64,000 bases of DNA from Gamsiella multidivaricata (GCF_025024155.1 NW_026251733.1:372001-436000); one strand, 5' to 3'. Counted from the first letter of the stretch, positions 11,049 through 22,520 are shown. The notes: generated by a model not told the origin, from the letters alone. Translations and numbers: made by a program.

Positions 11049-11802
11049 ATGCGTTTCTCTGCCGTCGCCATCCTCGCCGCCGTTGTCGCTGTTGCCAACG
11101 CTCAGTCGGACGCTTACCCCTTCAAGGACAACGGCGCATGTGTTGCCAAGTGCCTTCTTGTAGGTTCACATCCTCTGCCGCTCTTTATCCTCTAGTTGTT
11201 TCTAAGGTCCTTGGTGGCGATACTTACACGTTGTTTTTTATTCGTATTTAGGATGCGGGCTTGAGCATGGACCCTAACTTCACCGATGATCCCACCAACC
11301 CCAACTTCCTCACGTCCCTCGGCTACGCTCATGACAAGGGCACTCCCAAGTACACCGCCTACATGACCAAAAGTGGCACGTGCATCACTGGATGTCCCGC
11401 AGTACGTATTCGGTGCCTTTGCAGTCTTACACACACACACACACACGCACACACACAAACTCCCTAAAGGATTTAGCTTGTCCCTAACCTCATAATTTCT
11501 CTTTCCCTGACAAATAGGCCGAGCTGGCCCTCTACAACGAGCAGTATGAGAAGAAGACCGAGTGGTACAACCAGAAGAAGGCCGGTGCTACCGGTTCCGT
11601 CTCTGCCACTGTCACTGCCACTGCCACTGCCACTGTCACTAACCCCCACGGAGGCGCTACTCCCACTGGCACTGCCACTGCCACTAACCCCCACGGAGGC
11701 GCTTCTCCCACTAGCACGGCCAGCAGCGCTGCTGGACTGGTTGCTGGATCCAGCGCTATCGTCGGTGCTGCTGTCGCCTTCTTGGGTGCCCTTGCTCTCT
11801 AA
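11049..11802 (+). CDS. Small secreted GPI-anchored-type protein
   Basis: Three exons, 11049-11159, 11252-11401 and 11518-11802, coding 181 residues; both introns are GT-AG, phase 0. Residues 1-18 are a clean signal peptide (MRFSAVAILAAVVAVANA, cleavage before Gln-Ser). The mature N-terminal half carries four cysteines in two Cys-x3-Cys pairs (ACVAKC and TCITGC) and acidic/aromatic segments. Then comes a Thr/Ala-rich linker with two copies of a unit around TNPHGGA, and a C-terminal hydrophobic tail after small residues (SSAAGLVAGSSAIVGAAVAF), the layout of a GPI-anchor signal. Probably a cell-wall or surface protein; no enzymatic domain seen. TATA at 10944-10950 and AATAAA at 11867-11872 frame the transcript. 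Intron 2 contains a CA microsatellite. Confidence 0.85.
11430..11459 (+). repeat. CA microsatellite in an intron
   Basis: Run of ca dinucleotides with one or two interruptions, inside the second intron of the secreted-protein gene. Confidence 0.8.
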
Positions 11803-11957
11803 GTGGATTCTCCCCCACTCTTCCACCTATTTGTACTTAGACACTCTTAATCATGCACTCTCTTATAATAAAGCCCATGTTACCGTGCGGCCATGCTGTT
11901 AAAACACATCTTTGTTTTTGCCTTGTTGAATTATTTATTTTCTATGTCGTTCGAAGA

Positions 11958-13652
11958 TCATGAACTGAGTTCCGTCTCAACAGTTTTCATAAATGCTTCG
12001 ACTTCCTTCACCAGCGCACCATTTTCACCGGTGGTGCCATGGGAGACTCTCAAAATGTTCCTCGCCAGCTTCAAGATCTCATGAGACAGTCTTACAGAGG
12101 TCATCCCACCTTCCACATCGTTCCAAAGACTCTTTGCCAGCGTGAAGCAATGCAGTCCCACAAGCGGGTGGTGCCGCGGGTAGATCATCAAGTACAGTGC
12201 CAGGATAAATGTCCCAATCTTGGATGCCAACGCCCAGGACTGATGTTCGAGGCATGTGTTGAAGAACGATGTGGCGTTGGTCATCACTATTGTCGTGAAC
12301 GGCTTTGGGGTGCAGTGCGGGGTACTTTGCAAGGCTTGGTAGACTTCGAATAGCCGTTTAGTGTATTCCTGATGAGAGACGGCCGTTTGGATCAGTGGCA
12401 CGAGTGAGTGGATGATATAGCTCGTGAAGGACGATCGCGTAAATGTCGATGGCGGTTGAAGCGAAGGTCCTGCGAGCTGTAGTGAACGAGCGCCAGGTAG
12501 GATGATGGTCTCGAACTGCTTTGTGAGCCATTCGCCGTCAACCTTCTTGCCATCCTTGCCGTCCTGATCACCCTCAATCAAATCATCCAAAATCCTGAAT
12601 CCTGTCTTCCTCGTGCTGCTGGCATCATCCTTAGACTCCGGTATTTCTGATCCGTCGCCGCAGCGTGGACAGAGACAGTCGAAATAATACTTCTCCCTTA
12701 AGAGCTGCCTCCGCTCCGTCCGTTGAACTCCATTATCGACATACGAAGTGCAAACCTCCTGTCCCAGTTCAATATCCTCGAGTGCTTTCACCACCTGAAC
12801 CTTTCCTTCATACATCACGATCGCATTCGGCCGACACGAATGGTTGAACAGCGCCCCGATCGGAAACGTTCCCTCGGCCATCGTAAACAGCTGCGTGTCA
12901 TGGATTGAAAAGTTGTTGCAGTGGAACCGACACAGATACTGTATTAACTCCGTCACCGACGGCGGTTCACCCGCACTCTCCATACTCTTGAACGCAAACT
13001 TGGACTGTATCAACTGCTCCCGGACCCGCGTCGCGATCTCCTTGTATTTCGTCAGCAGCGCCGGGTCCGAAACGGTCTCATGTCCCACCAACGTCGAAAA
13101 CACATACGCCGTTAAATCCATGGATTCTGGTCCGTCTCCTGATCCACGTCCCACTGCCGGAAGCGTATCTGCATCCTCAGATTCCTTGTAGGCACCGTTG
13201 CGAAGTCGCTCGATCACTATCACGACCATCTTCAACATCTCATAGTCCAGATCCTCCATATCCTTGTCTGCACAGATCCACCGATGCCAGCCCTTCCACG
13301 CAATCGTGAAACAGTCCTTGTCGCAGTAGTATCGCTTCTTGCAGACTGAGCATCGCTCGAGATCTACTACTGATTTCGGAGCTGGAGAGGATCTGACAGC
13401 TGGTCCGTTCCTGGTTCTCAAACAAGTCTCGCAGTGCTGGGATCGATGTGTTGGAAAGGTAACAGGGTTGCCCAGCGGACGGGATGTGATAACGGCAGAA
13501 CCTTGTTTGAGAGAACGTTGAGCCACGACCTTGCGGTGCTTGTGTGGGTCGCTAATGAGCTCGAGGCCATGGATCTCGAGATGGCGTGCTAGATTCGCAG
13601 CTGACATGGCAGCTTCATGAGTTGAATTACTCTGTCTACAGACAGCTTGCAA
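11958..13652 (-). CDS. SET and MYND domain protein (SMYD-type lysine methyltransferase)
   Basis: One uninterrupted frame of 564 codons on the reverse strand. A split SET domain with an inserted MYND zinc finger, the SMYD architecture: an N-terminal SET piece (VAQRSLKQGSAVITSRPLG), the MYND finger at about residues 75-125 (Cys-x2-Cys at CETC, CSVCKKRYYCDKDC, and WHRWIC), then the main SET motifs GALFNHSCRPNA and the Tyr-containing EVCTSYVD, with a post-SET zinc cluster FDCLCPRC. The C-terminal 200 residues are helical, as in SMYD tetratricopeptide-like tails. Expected to transfer methyl groups from S-adenosylmethionine to lysine on histone or other proteins. The first ATG is 13652; the ATG 15 codons later (13607) is an equally good start because the following residues fit the domain better. 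It begins only 86 bases beyond the stop of BIR1, in the same direction. Confidence 0.88.
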   Translation of the reverse strand: MQAVCRQSNSTHEAAMSAANLARHLEIHGLELISDPHKHRKVVAQRSLKQGSAVITSRPLGNPVTFPTHRSQHCETCLRTRNGPAVRSSPAPKSVVDLERCSVCKKRYYCDKDCFTIAWKGWHRWICADKDMEDLDYEMLKMVVIVIERLRNGAYKESEDADTLPAVGRGSGDGPESMDLTAYVFSTLVGHETVSDPALLTKYKEIATRVREQLIQSKFAFKSMESAGEPPSVTELIQYLCRFHCNNFSIHDTQLFTMAEGTFPIGALFNHSCRPNAIVMYEGKVQVVKALEDIELGQEVCTSYVDNGVQRTERRQLLREKYYFDCLCPRCGDGSEIPESKDDASSTRKTGFRILDDLIEGDQDGKDGKKVDGEWLTKQFETIILPGARSLQLAGPSLQPPSTFTRSSFTSYIIHSLVPLIQTAVSHQEYTKRLFEVYQALQSTPHCTPKPFTTIVMTNATSFFNTCLEHQSWALASKIGTFILALYLMIYPRHHPLVGLHCFTLAKSLWNDVEGGMTSVRLSHEILKLARNILRVSHGTTGENGALVKEVEAFMKTVETELSS

Positions 13653-13738
13653 TGCTGTGTTATCGTGCTATTTGGCAGTCCAACATTGGTTATTATTAAT
13701 TATTCTATTCTACAAATGTGCAATGTCCCAGCTTGGAA

Positions 13739-16700
13739 CTACATGGTACCGTTATCGCACAGAGCCCTCTTGACACGGTCGCACTCCTCCTGGAACCGCT
13801 GGATCCATGCCTCCGCTTGCAACTCAAGCAGCCTCACCTGCTCCTCCGTCCAGTGGCGGTGAAACTCCTCGACTGTCATTTTGAGATCGCTCTCCGTGAT
13901 ATTGGCTTCCTTCATAAGTCTCAGTCGTTTCTCGTCGATTTCAGGGTCCTTGTGGAGTCGAAGTGTAGGTACTGGCTTTCCATCATAATCCTGCTGTGGT
14001 TTGCTGCTACATTCTGGCATCTCATCTAAAGCCCTTTGAGGTCCACTCAGCAGCCTTGCCTGCTCGTCCTGCCACGGAGGCTTTACGACTTGGGTATCAA
14101 CATCTGACCGATGCGTCTTCCCTCCATCTGGCTCTATCCTTGATGCGTTCGACTGGGTTCGGGGCTTCTCAATAAACGGATTATCGTCGGATTTAGGGTC
14201 CCACATCTCTCTAGGCGGGCTTGGTTGATCCTGGTCATTGTGTCGATCAATGCTGCTTCCCCCGGTCTCCAAATCCTCCAATCTGAGTAGATCGATTCGC
14301 CTCTTCACCGGCGTCCTGACAAAGGGCGATGCAGGAGAGTTGTTGTTCCGACGCGAAGCAGCCCCTATGGCTGAGATTACCTTGGAAATCGGCAGAGGCG
14401 ACCTTACAGATGTGGCGGGCGTTGTGGACTCTAGCAACATGATGCTCGCTTTCTTGACTGGCGTCTGCATGATGTCCTTGTTGCTAATTGCTTCCGGTTC
14501 TGACGACATGGGGTTTTCATCCCGTTGATCTGATTTGTATTTTTGGTCTCTATGGACTTCCGAGTGTTCCCCTACAACTTGTGACGCAGCAGCTGTCGTA
14601 ACCCGCTTCCGCTCCTTGTTCTGTGTACGCCTCAGTGCTCTGACCTCCTCTTTGATGGCATGCTCTGCCACAGCCATAACCTCCGAACTGTCGTTTCCAT
14701 GCATCAGATCCTCCAAGCGATCGACCAAACTTTGTTGCTTCTGCTTTGGTGATAGAAGATGGCCTCGGGTGGTCTTTCTAGCTGCAGGTGATCCCAAATA
14801 TGACGAATGTGGTGCGTTCCCGACTATGTCCTTGATCTTCTGCCGAGGAGTTATACTTGGCAAGGGTTGCGAAGGGGTCTTCTTGGGGTTTGGTGTCGAT
14901 GATGATAGCGTACCATCGGCTGCCCATTTAGATGGTGAAAGGAACGGTGTTGAGAATCGAGATTGAGTGCTCTCACGGTGGTCTTCATCTTCCCAATCGT
15001 CAGCGTCCAGGCTTGACGACGTCCGCTTAACAGGATTCATATAATCCACAGCAGCATCTTTAGCGTTCTCAATGTCCTGCACCAAGTCTTCCGGTTCCCG
15101 TTCCGGTGTTTTTAGGCGCTCCGCTGCTTCGTCGTAATTCATCCTGGCGGCGTTATCAGTATCGGACTGGGCATGGCTAGTGTCCACCTCAACCACTTCA
15201 GCTTCGTCCTGATTATCCTTCTGAACTTCTGCCGTAGGTTTCATTACTGGAGCATCGCTGTCGCTGACTTCAATGATTTCGATGGATCTGATCCTTCGCC
15301 GCTTCCCAGGCAACTGCGAACCATTGCTTGTACTCCGCTCCCGCTGTTGCTTTTGGTTCTGGTGCTGTTCCTTGTCCTTATCATCATTCGAGTTCTCATC
15401 TCCTAAAAGTGTCCTTTCCAACGATATTGCAACCGGCGGAGTAGATACGATGGATCCAACCTGTACACGAGTGTTACTGGTATCAGCAAAGTTGGTCCGT
15501 GGTATCTCTCCTGATACTTCTTCCATACCCACCTCAGTATCCTGAGTGTACGTTTTGCCCCAGTTTTTGCGGTTTAAAGCTCGCTCTTCCTTTGTCAGCT
15601 TCCGCTTCTTGGTGATCACAACAGATACATTAAGTGACTTTGCCTGGCGCGATGATATCGAGGACGCGGAAGAAGTAGACGACTCCGTATCAGCCCTACC
15701 TGCCGGCCTTCGCTTTCGTGATGGTCGAGTTGAGGCTTCAATCGGTGTTGTGATAGATGACGAGTCTGCGCTCATACTGGGGTTTGATGTGAATGATCCC
15801 ACTGCTGGCTCAGGCTCCTCCACCTCGATTTCCTGGTTCAGTTTTAGTGGCACATCCGGTTCACTTGATTGTGATTTCCGCTTTGTTACAATATTTCCTT
15901 CTGTAACCTTCGTTGGATCCTTCGCTAGAGCCTCGGGCAGGGTGAATTCGACCGATCGTACTGGGGGTGACGAGTTTTCTCCTTTTGAGCTCCTCTTTAA
16001 TGCGCTAGCCGGTGTGGGGGTAGATGGCCTTAATGTACCAACGTCCTGGCTGTCATTGCTTTGAAAAACTGATGAAGATGTCGCAGGCGACTTGAGCATT
16101 CGACTTGCAAAGGAAACCCTCCTGATATCTCCCATGTCCATTATCGGCGCGTGTACTTTTTGTGATCGCGGTGATAAAAGCAAGCCCTGGAGAGAAGGAG
16201 AAGGATAAGTATAAAACCATAATGATCAGAGACTTGTTGCATATCTCGAATTACAAAATAAATCCTGGAAGCCATAACGGCGTGCTTTGGTGTCTTACCT
16301 GTTCTCTAGCAATGAGAACATCCATGGATCCCGACGTATCCTTTCTTTTGATCTTTGTTGCCTTGGCTGCTGAAGCCATTGTCGGTGCTGCGGCTCTCGT
16401 TGCGAAAAAGGGGCAGGAAGGACATCTCCTTTGGTGTTCATGAACTGGATCATCCTCTGCCTCCCATCCATCCAGCGCCAACATGCAGTAAGGGCACTGA
16501 ACATTGTCTATTGAGTCGTCAACTGGAGCGTAAAAGAAACCTGCCTTCGCCATCTAAATGGTCAATAATTTAAAAGCAAGGTCAACCGGATATCAGCATA
16601 TCTGGTCAAACACTTAGGCTTTCATGGACGAAGATTCATGCACATACCCTCTTCATATTGCCAAACCACCCCTTCTTCCGCTCGTGCGGCCACCATTTTC

Positions 16701-17199
16701 CGAAAGTGTCCATTCGCGCTTTAGTCATCCTCTGACCCTTAGGGAGCTCATACGCATCGTCCCAGCGAAAGGGCAAGTCATCATCGAGTATTGGAATCGT
16801 CTTAACAATTGCCCAGCCGCATGTCCGCGAATGACTACTATGTTCGTCGTACGGGTCGTCGCTTTCGGTCCAGCCATCCAGCGATTTTCCACAAAGAAAA
16901 CAAACCACGTTATCGGGCGATGTAGCAGCTGGTCTCCAGTAGAATCCTGCATCTGCCAACTGTCAGTGGTCGTAATTTTTTTTTTTAGAGACGGAGAAAA
17001 TAAAAACGAAGAGAAAAGTCAGCGTCGCAAACCAAACGGAAAATGTTTGTCGATGGCGGTACACTCTATTGTTTCTCTCTGAATGCCGTCATCTATTCGC
17101 CCATACCAATTCAGGGACAGCCTTGTGTGTTGAGCTCTTGTAGGGCCAAGAGCGCCCTCGTTGGATGAATGATTTCAGCCTCGCATCTGCAAATTGCAT
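13739..17199 (-). CDS. BIR1: Survivin-like chromosomal passenger protein with two BIR domains
   Basis: Four exons on the reverse strand: 17199-17107, 16959-16648, 16553-16299 and 16186-13739, giving 1035 residues; all introns GT-AG, every junction phase 0. BIR 1 (about residues 4-80) starts ARLKSFIQRGRSWPY, joins LADAGFYW across intron 1, and has zinc ligands Cys-x2-Cys-x16-His-x6-Cys. BIR 2 begins ARMDTFGKWWPH in exon 2, continues MAKAGFFYAP in exon 3 and has the same spacing of ligands. A long Ser/Thr-rich, charged, probably disordered region follows, with several Ser-Pro/Thr-Pro sites. The C-terminal helix (MTVEEFHRHWTEEQVRLLEL) is where fungal Bir1 binds its partners. Two BIRs plus a long tail, about 1000 residues, match fission yeast Bir1/Cut17, the Aurora-complex subunit acting at centromeres and spindle midzone. 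Confidence 0.9.
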
Positions 17200-18518
17200 C
17201 CTGTCCTGTCCCGGGCCGAAGCGACAGCAAGTACACAGGCAAATCCTTGCAAGAGGGGAAAGTATTGCGCTAGAAGCGATGTTCGCCTTGTACCAGCGGG
17301 TATAAATAATGGATGTCGATCGATCGAGGCGTAAGTTTACTGAATCGCGATGCGCTGACAAGTTGCGAACCTGCCTTGCGCCCAAGAAAGGCACGTCACG
17401 CATATCGTAAACATCAGAGCGCGTCGATCGTAGACGCGTTTTTCAAGCAAGACACACGACGCGTCCTCCAGATAGGTCAGTGCGAAAATGAACAATACCT
17501 CTCTCTATTCGATGGACGCTGTACTCAATCGGTAGGGTATGGTAACGAATTCCTTAGTACTATTGAGAGATGCCATTAAACTGCTGTGCCCAAGGACTCC
17601 AAGGACCCCAAGAACCAGCCTCCATCATCTTCGTTGCCCAATGAGCCCGTCTCCTTGCTTTTACTCTCCAAACCCTAGTCGCTTCCAAATGAAAATAAGC
17701 CTGGTTTTCACAAGCATCTCTTTGCACACTGCAGATATTTCCCGACACATAGCACTCTCTACCAAATATCATCTTGACACCCCGTCTCACACCTATACTC
17801 TCGACAAAACATACGCATGTGACTCTGGGCGGACAAATTACTTTTAAGGTCCGCCACACTCGAGTAAACTGTTGTCAAGAAAACAAGAAGTTTCAAACGC
17901 GTCTCGGACAATAAGTGAGAGATCTGGTGATAGTGAGGTTGGGGCTGGGGGAGATCAGGGTGAGAATAAATTTGAGAAATGAGGAAAAGGGTGAGTAAAA
18001 CAACAAGTACACTCGTCCGCTTATTGCATCCTTTACCGAGGCTAAATAAGAACTCCTCGAGCATGAAGACCCTGCAAAATGCACTCCATCTTCCCGAATA
18101 CAAGTCTCTGTGTGTCTGTGAAGGATGCTCTCTCCTGCTTTCTGTCCTATTTGGTATCGCGTCGATTTTAAGGTCCGCGAAACTGTCAGCAAGCATGGAC
18201 ACCACACCCGAGTCGTTGAAAATCTCACAACCCAAGCACAACTGAATGCACTTCTTCATCGGAGCATCAACAATGTTCAAGATATGAAGGCTTCAGTGTG
18301 TACGATGGGTGCAAATGCATTTATTTATAGATATAATAATAACTGGCTTGTGGCAGCCAAGTTCATGGCGACGTTGCTCTTTCTCTTGCCCTTTATTAGA
18401 ATTCTAGTGTTTTAGGCGTTGGATTAATCATCCGTTCTGGTATGGCAAATACTTGCGCTAAACTTAAGGGATCCCTGGTTGGCGGTTAGGAGACGTCCAT
18501 AGGGTGTGAAGTAGCAGA
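17200..18518. other. Intergenic spacer upstream of BIR1
   Basis: No gene I can support. Contains TATAAATA at 17301-17308, which reads TATTTATA on the reverse strand about 100 bases before the BIR1 start, and TTTATT at 18320-18325 (AATAAA on the reverse strand), a possible cleavage signal for the secreted-protein gene. A 173-codon reverse frame at 17759-18280 looks incidental. Confidence 0.5.
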
Positions 18519-19198
18519 TCACATACAGAAGAGGCCCAACGAGATGGTAGCCGTGAAGGCAACAGCAGACAAAGACATCCTGGACTTGAAGGCACCATTC
18601 TTGCCACTTGGAGAGGTCGCGACTGAAGTAGGCGCTGACGTGCTTGCAGGAGGAGATGCGGATGATGATGGTGAGGTCGGCACAGCAACGGCGGAGGAAG
18701 ACGAAGATGGTGTAGGAGAAGTAGAAACAGGGCCGGCAGGGAGAGAACTGCATGCACCGTTCGTGGCTTCAAAGGATAAGGGGAATTGTGATGTTCAGTT
18801 AATTAATGTAATATTTGACCAGAAATTATCTTTTCATATTATTCATTTTTGAGTTTTCACTTACCGGCGAAGGTCCTTCGGAGTGCAAGCTCGGCCGCAC
18901 TCATCTCTGAGCCGCCTGTAGGGGTGCAAGTACAGCTGACTGTGTACTGTGAGCAGGCGTTGTTTATAAAGGATACGTCGCAGACATGGTGACTTATATT
19001 ATTGCCACCACAGACTTCTCTCGAGGCGAGTGTACAGCCGTCCGCGAAGGCATCGCACCACCTTTCTGCAATGGTTTTTTGTTGTCTCTTCTCGAGATTT
19101 GTGACAGGGGAGGCATTAACGACGTTATTGTGGTTGCTGCTAAGCACAGCAAGTGATCCGAGTGCGACCAGGGACGCGATGGTGAGAATGGACTTCAT
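18519..19198 (-). CDS. Cysteine-rich secreted protein with GPI-type tail
   Basis: Two exons on the reverse strand, 19198-18865 and 18766-18519, 193 residues; the GTAAGT...GAAG intron splits one Ala codon. Signal peptide at residues 1-29 (LTIASLVALGSLAVL core, then VVNAS). The mature protein has a dibasic KR site soon after (NLEKRQQ), then eight cysteines over about 75 residues (RWCDAFADGC, REVCGG, HHVCDV, NNACSQ, VSCTCTP and, in exon 2, GACSS). A Ser/Pro/Thr-rich spacer follows, then a hydrophobic C-terminus (MSLSAVAFTATISLGLFCM) suited to a GPI signal. Eight cysteines recall CFEM proteins, but the spacing does not obviously fit CFEM, so I leave the family open. Likely a wall or surface protein, possibly effector-like. 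The second exon is invisible without splicing and completes the layout. Confidence 0.78.
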
Positions 19199-20259
19199 GG
19201 TGGATTGGAAATGCGGGAAGGCAGTGTTGAGGGTGAGTGTGCTTTTGGAAAGGTAGCGAGGGGCACTGACAAGACGCGCTGACCGGGGAAAGTAGAGAAA
19301 GGTGGGAGCTCGACCTGTTTTATGTCGTCTACCTCTCTAGGTCGATTAGCGGAAGAAGGATCCGTTGCCTTTCTATCACGGCTCTGGCCTGGGATGCAAC
19401 TTAAAAAACATCCACCGCGCCTCCACTGGATAAACCGATTAAAACAAGGCTTGCGCTTTTCTAAATCTCGGCGCCCCCAGGGCTCTCTCGATAATGGGGG
19501 AGGGCGTACAACAGTTTCCCAGGCCGCCGATCTGAGCCCGCTTTATTGTCCCCTCGCCCTTTTTTTACCAGGAACGTTGCATTATTTGTTTCTTGTCAGT
19601 CTCGTTGGTTACCAAGGGAAAATGATCGATAACGACCAATGGCCGCACTTTCGAATGGAGGCGTAGTACTTGAAAGCCCAAGCAGTCATCGACTTTGAGA
19701 GCGATCCCCGTTGATAGAGTTCAGTGCACATTGCATGGGAACCATATTTCGCCCCTTTGTAAAAGAGCCTTGTAGCATTACAGCGCAGAAATACAGTGTA
19801 ACAGAGTCCCACTCAAGCGCAATTATGGATTCTACTTTTTTGTGAAGGAAGACAAGGAATGATAGCGCGTGAACCAACACGTGTTATTCGGAAGCTAGAT
19901 TCAACTCGCGGTTGAAAAGATTTAACAACTAACCCACTTTTCGCGGTTGAGTGGGGCTCAGAGCTAATGAAATGATATTAGTGCAAAATTGCTCTCACGT
20001 TTTCTCATCTACGATTTCAACGACGACCAAAGTTATGTATAAAACGCTCGCTTTCATGCGACTTACATTCCGCCAACCTCACTGACCTCATCTCGCCATC
20101 ATCTGGATCTATTTGCTTTAATTTTTATCGCCGTCTCAGAATAGGTAAGGAAGGGTCTCATTCATCTGTAACTTGAACTGTCGAAACACCATCGCCAGGT
20201 CTTACTCCGTCTGTATCTTTCGGTTTCTCTCACACACTTCATCTTCAACTGCCGTCGCT
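19199..20259. other. Intergenic spacer
   Basis: No gene recognised. It holds the upstream region of the secreted-protein gene on the reverse strand and, at its right end, the promoter of the small membrane protein on the + strand. Confidence 0.5.
20038..20044 (+). promoter_or_regulatory. TATA box candidate
   Basis: TATAAAA, followed by a C/T-rich leader and a possible 5'-UTR intron (donor GTAAGG at 20145, acceptor CCAG ending 20198). Supports a transcript leading to the short frames at 20260 and 20360. Confidence 0.45.
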
Positions 20260-20343
20260 ATGCTGTCCAATGTAAAGAAAAATGACTTGCTGGAGCTCAC
20301 GCTTCGCACTCGCTTCAACCAGAGTGGTGCACTGCTATATTAG
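20260..20343 (+). other. Upstream short ORF (27 codons)
   Basis: ATG to TAG frame starting MLSNVKKNDLLELTLRTRF, ending 16 bases before the start of the 59-codon frame. Either an upstream ORF on the same transcript or a small exon. No family recognised. Confidence 0.25.
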
Positions 20344-20359
20344 TTAATCTTAATTTTCA

Positions 20360-20539
20360 ATGGTATCTCCTAGCCTTGACATGAATCCAGTGCCAATTAT
20401 CGCCGCCGTTGGCTCCGTTTTTGCACTTTTCTTTATATGTGTGCTTGTAATGATCTATAGAACCATTACTGGCAAACATAAGCTCATTATCACGAATGAC
20501 GATGGCACAAAGACTGTTATCACACAATCTATGTTCTGA
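20360..20539 (+). CDS. Small single-pass membrane protein (59 residues)
   Basis: ATG 20360 to TGA 20537-20539. The peptide has a short polar N-terminus (MVSPSLDMNPVP), one strongly hydrophobic helix of about 23 residues (IIAAVGSVFALFFICVLVMI), then a basic stop-transfer YRTITGKHK and a short polar tail with TNDDGTKTVITQ. This positive-inside layout predicts a type Ib/III single-pass protein with a cytosolic C-terminus. Upstream TATA at 20038 and a C/T-rich leader support transcription. I do not recognise a family. It may be a complete small protein or the last exon of a larger one; the short frame at 20260 could be an uORF controlling it. Confidence 0.45.
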   Translation: MVSPSLDMNPVPIIAAVGSVFALFFICVLVMIYRTITGKHKLIITNDDGTKTVITQSMF

Positions 20540-22008
20540 TTATTTCTCCAAAGATTGTGTTGTAGTTCAAGCCCTCAACTGGCAGTCCTTACGTCTTACC
20601 GCCGTAAATCCTTTCATTTTTCTTTTATTCCCTGTCGTTATTTCTTGGCTTTGCTTGCTATACAGTATCTGTCTACCAGAAATCACCCAAATCAAGTAAA
20701 AAAATGACTGGTTAGTATTCAGAATGGGTTGGGTGCTGTTGTGGTGTCGCGAATAGAAAAGAAGGCTAAAGAATGTACACAGTTTTTATAGACAACGACG
20801 AACGAGGTTTTAACAGCCATTGACAAATGGTGTCGCCTGCACTGAAAGAGTGAACGAAAAAGAGAGAAGAAGGTTGTGGATTGTGTGGCAGGCTGAAAAG
20901 GTGAAAGAAAAGTGTGGCAGAATGCTTATAGACGAGAAGCAATGTCTGTTTACCCACAATAAAAAAGGCTTTGATAAAGAGCCATCACACTGATGGATGC
21001 TGGTCTCTTGACGTGAAGCGCGATCAGTGTTGTACAAGTAGCTTTGCCACGGCCTGACACAGATGTACACCCACATCGCCATCATCGTTATTTCCAACGT
21101 ACGCGAGGCAGGCGCAAATCCAGGTCACTGGGGATGCAACGGAGGGTAGGAAAATAAGTCAAGTAGCGCGGTCAACTTTCGAAGTTTGAAGGACAAAAGC
21201 CTATGGGAACTTTCCCTCAACGGTGGTCTGGGATTGTGGTATAGTAAAATTGATATTAGATTACGGGGGAAAGCGCCGTCCCTGAATAAAAGAATATACG
21301 GTCTGGTTCCTGAACCAGAGTCTTCTTTTCACTCAAATCACTTATATCACTCCAGATTGTCCGGATTACACCGCATCATTGACAGGTACTGACTACCGTC
21401 ATCAGCAACCAACGCAACGAGATACAGTCAACAGGGAATGCCAAGCCTGATCATTCGCCGCCTTTGCACCGTCAATCGTTCTTATTTAGACATTGTACTT
21501 GCCCTGCTGCGCTTCCCCGATCACTGATCGTCTCATTGAGCATCCGTCATCGGCATACCCTTGTCAAACGGCATTATAGAGGTACAATGGAGGCCTGATC
21601 AGCGAACAATGGCATACAGCGACTCCAGAGGGTTGGACTTCATTGTCACGACTCCTCACCTCATCGGATATCACATATGCGAACTCCTTGCAACTATCCC
21701 AGTCATTCCAAAAGGATTATAGTCCTAGCTCGAACAGATCCCCGCATCTATTTCCTTCCATTTCGTCTAGTCTATTTTATCTTTGTGCTGTTGCATTTCG
21801 ATCTAAAGGAGGACCCTGCACCACGAACCAGTAAGTGACCGAAGCATTCCTTTGCAGAGGTCCTAATCGCGTGGCGTCTCCTATTGTAAATAGAACTAAT
21901 GGTAGAGGTTACAAAACTCGTCGTTAGATCCTACACAGTACCTCACCGTGTCATCCTCTCTTTCATTTCCACGCCCCAATTCGAGAACTTCTCTGCTTCT
22001 TCAGAACC
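20540..22008. other. Intergenic spacer
   Basis: No gene recognised on either strand. Several 60-95-codon frames occur but lack family-like content or splice partners. Confidence 0.45.
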
Positions 22009-22520
22009 ATGGTCGCAGTATTCAGAGCCATTGGCCGCGGCGCCATCGCCTCATCGCTGTTGACCTTAGTCCCTCGGATCGATGCCACGCCTTTATTAAC
22101 AGTATCTATCATCCGATTCCGGTGACAGTGTTCGCTATGACCATGGTGGCTATAATCATGGTGGCTACAGTAGATGTTGCCATATTCTCAGGACCCTCCA
22201 TCGAAACTTTCTAGCACAGGCGAGTGTTCAAGCTCGTAGTACCCGTCAAACAGGTTTTCAACCCCGACACTGAGTTAGGATCCTCGCCCATAGAATCTTC
22301 GCTACCGGTACACTTCCTTAATTTGATTACATGGCATAACCATAACTTGGACACGGCACAAGTCGTCCCTGCCGAGAGAATCAAGACCGAGGCGAGAATG
22401 TGCTGTCCAAAATTAGCCCGAAATTGATACATGGACAACACGGCGCCCTGTACTATACGACTTCGTAGCGAATGCCTTTGACAACTTCAAACATGTCTCC
22501 TTGGCATACGAAGAGCTCCC
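22009..22520 (+). pseudogene. Possible degraded secreted-protein gene
   Basis: ATG 22009 starts a signal-peptide-like segment (MVAVFRAIGRGAIASSLLTL, then VPRIDATP) that stops at TGA after 38 codons. Protein-like sequence continues in other frames: a Gly/His/Tyr-rich piece (RYDHGGYNHGGYS, from 22133), then VPVKQVFNPDTELGSSPIES (22230s to 22427) and RPVLYDFVANAFDNFKHVSL (22450s to 22520). The order of a leader, a short repeat and a folded-looking part suggests one secreted protein broken by frameshifts, but no family is recognised and chance is possible. Confidence 0.25.

Noticed and set aside
15546..16064. 172-codon + strand frame inside BIR1
   Set aside because: Shadow of the BIR1 coding strand; no independent signals.
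13739..17199. BIR1 next to the SET/MYND gene as a functional cluster
   Set aside because: Tandem orientation with 86 bases between is compatible with chance; nothing in the sequence links their roles.
17759..18280. 173-codon reverse-strand frame between BIR1 and the secreted protein
   Set aside because: No family-like motif and no supporting signals; length is plausible by chance.
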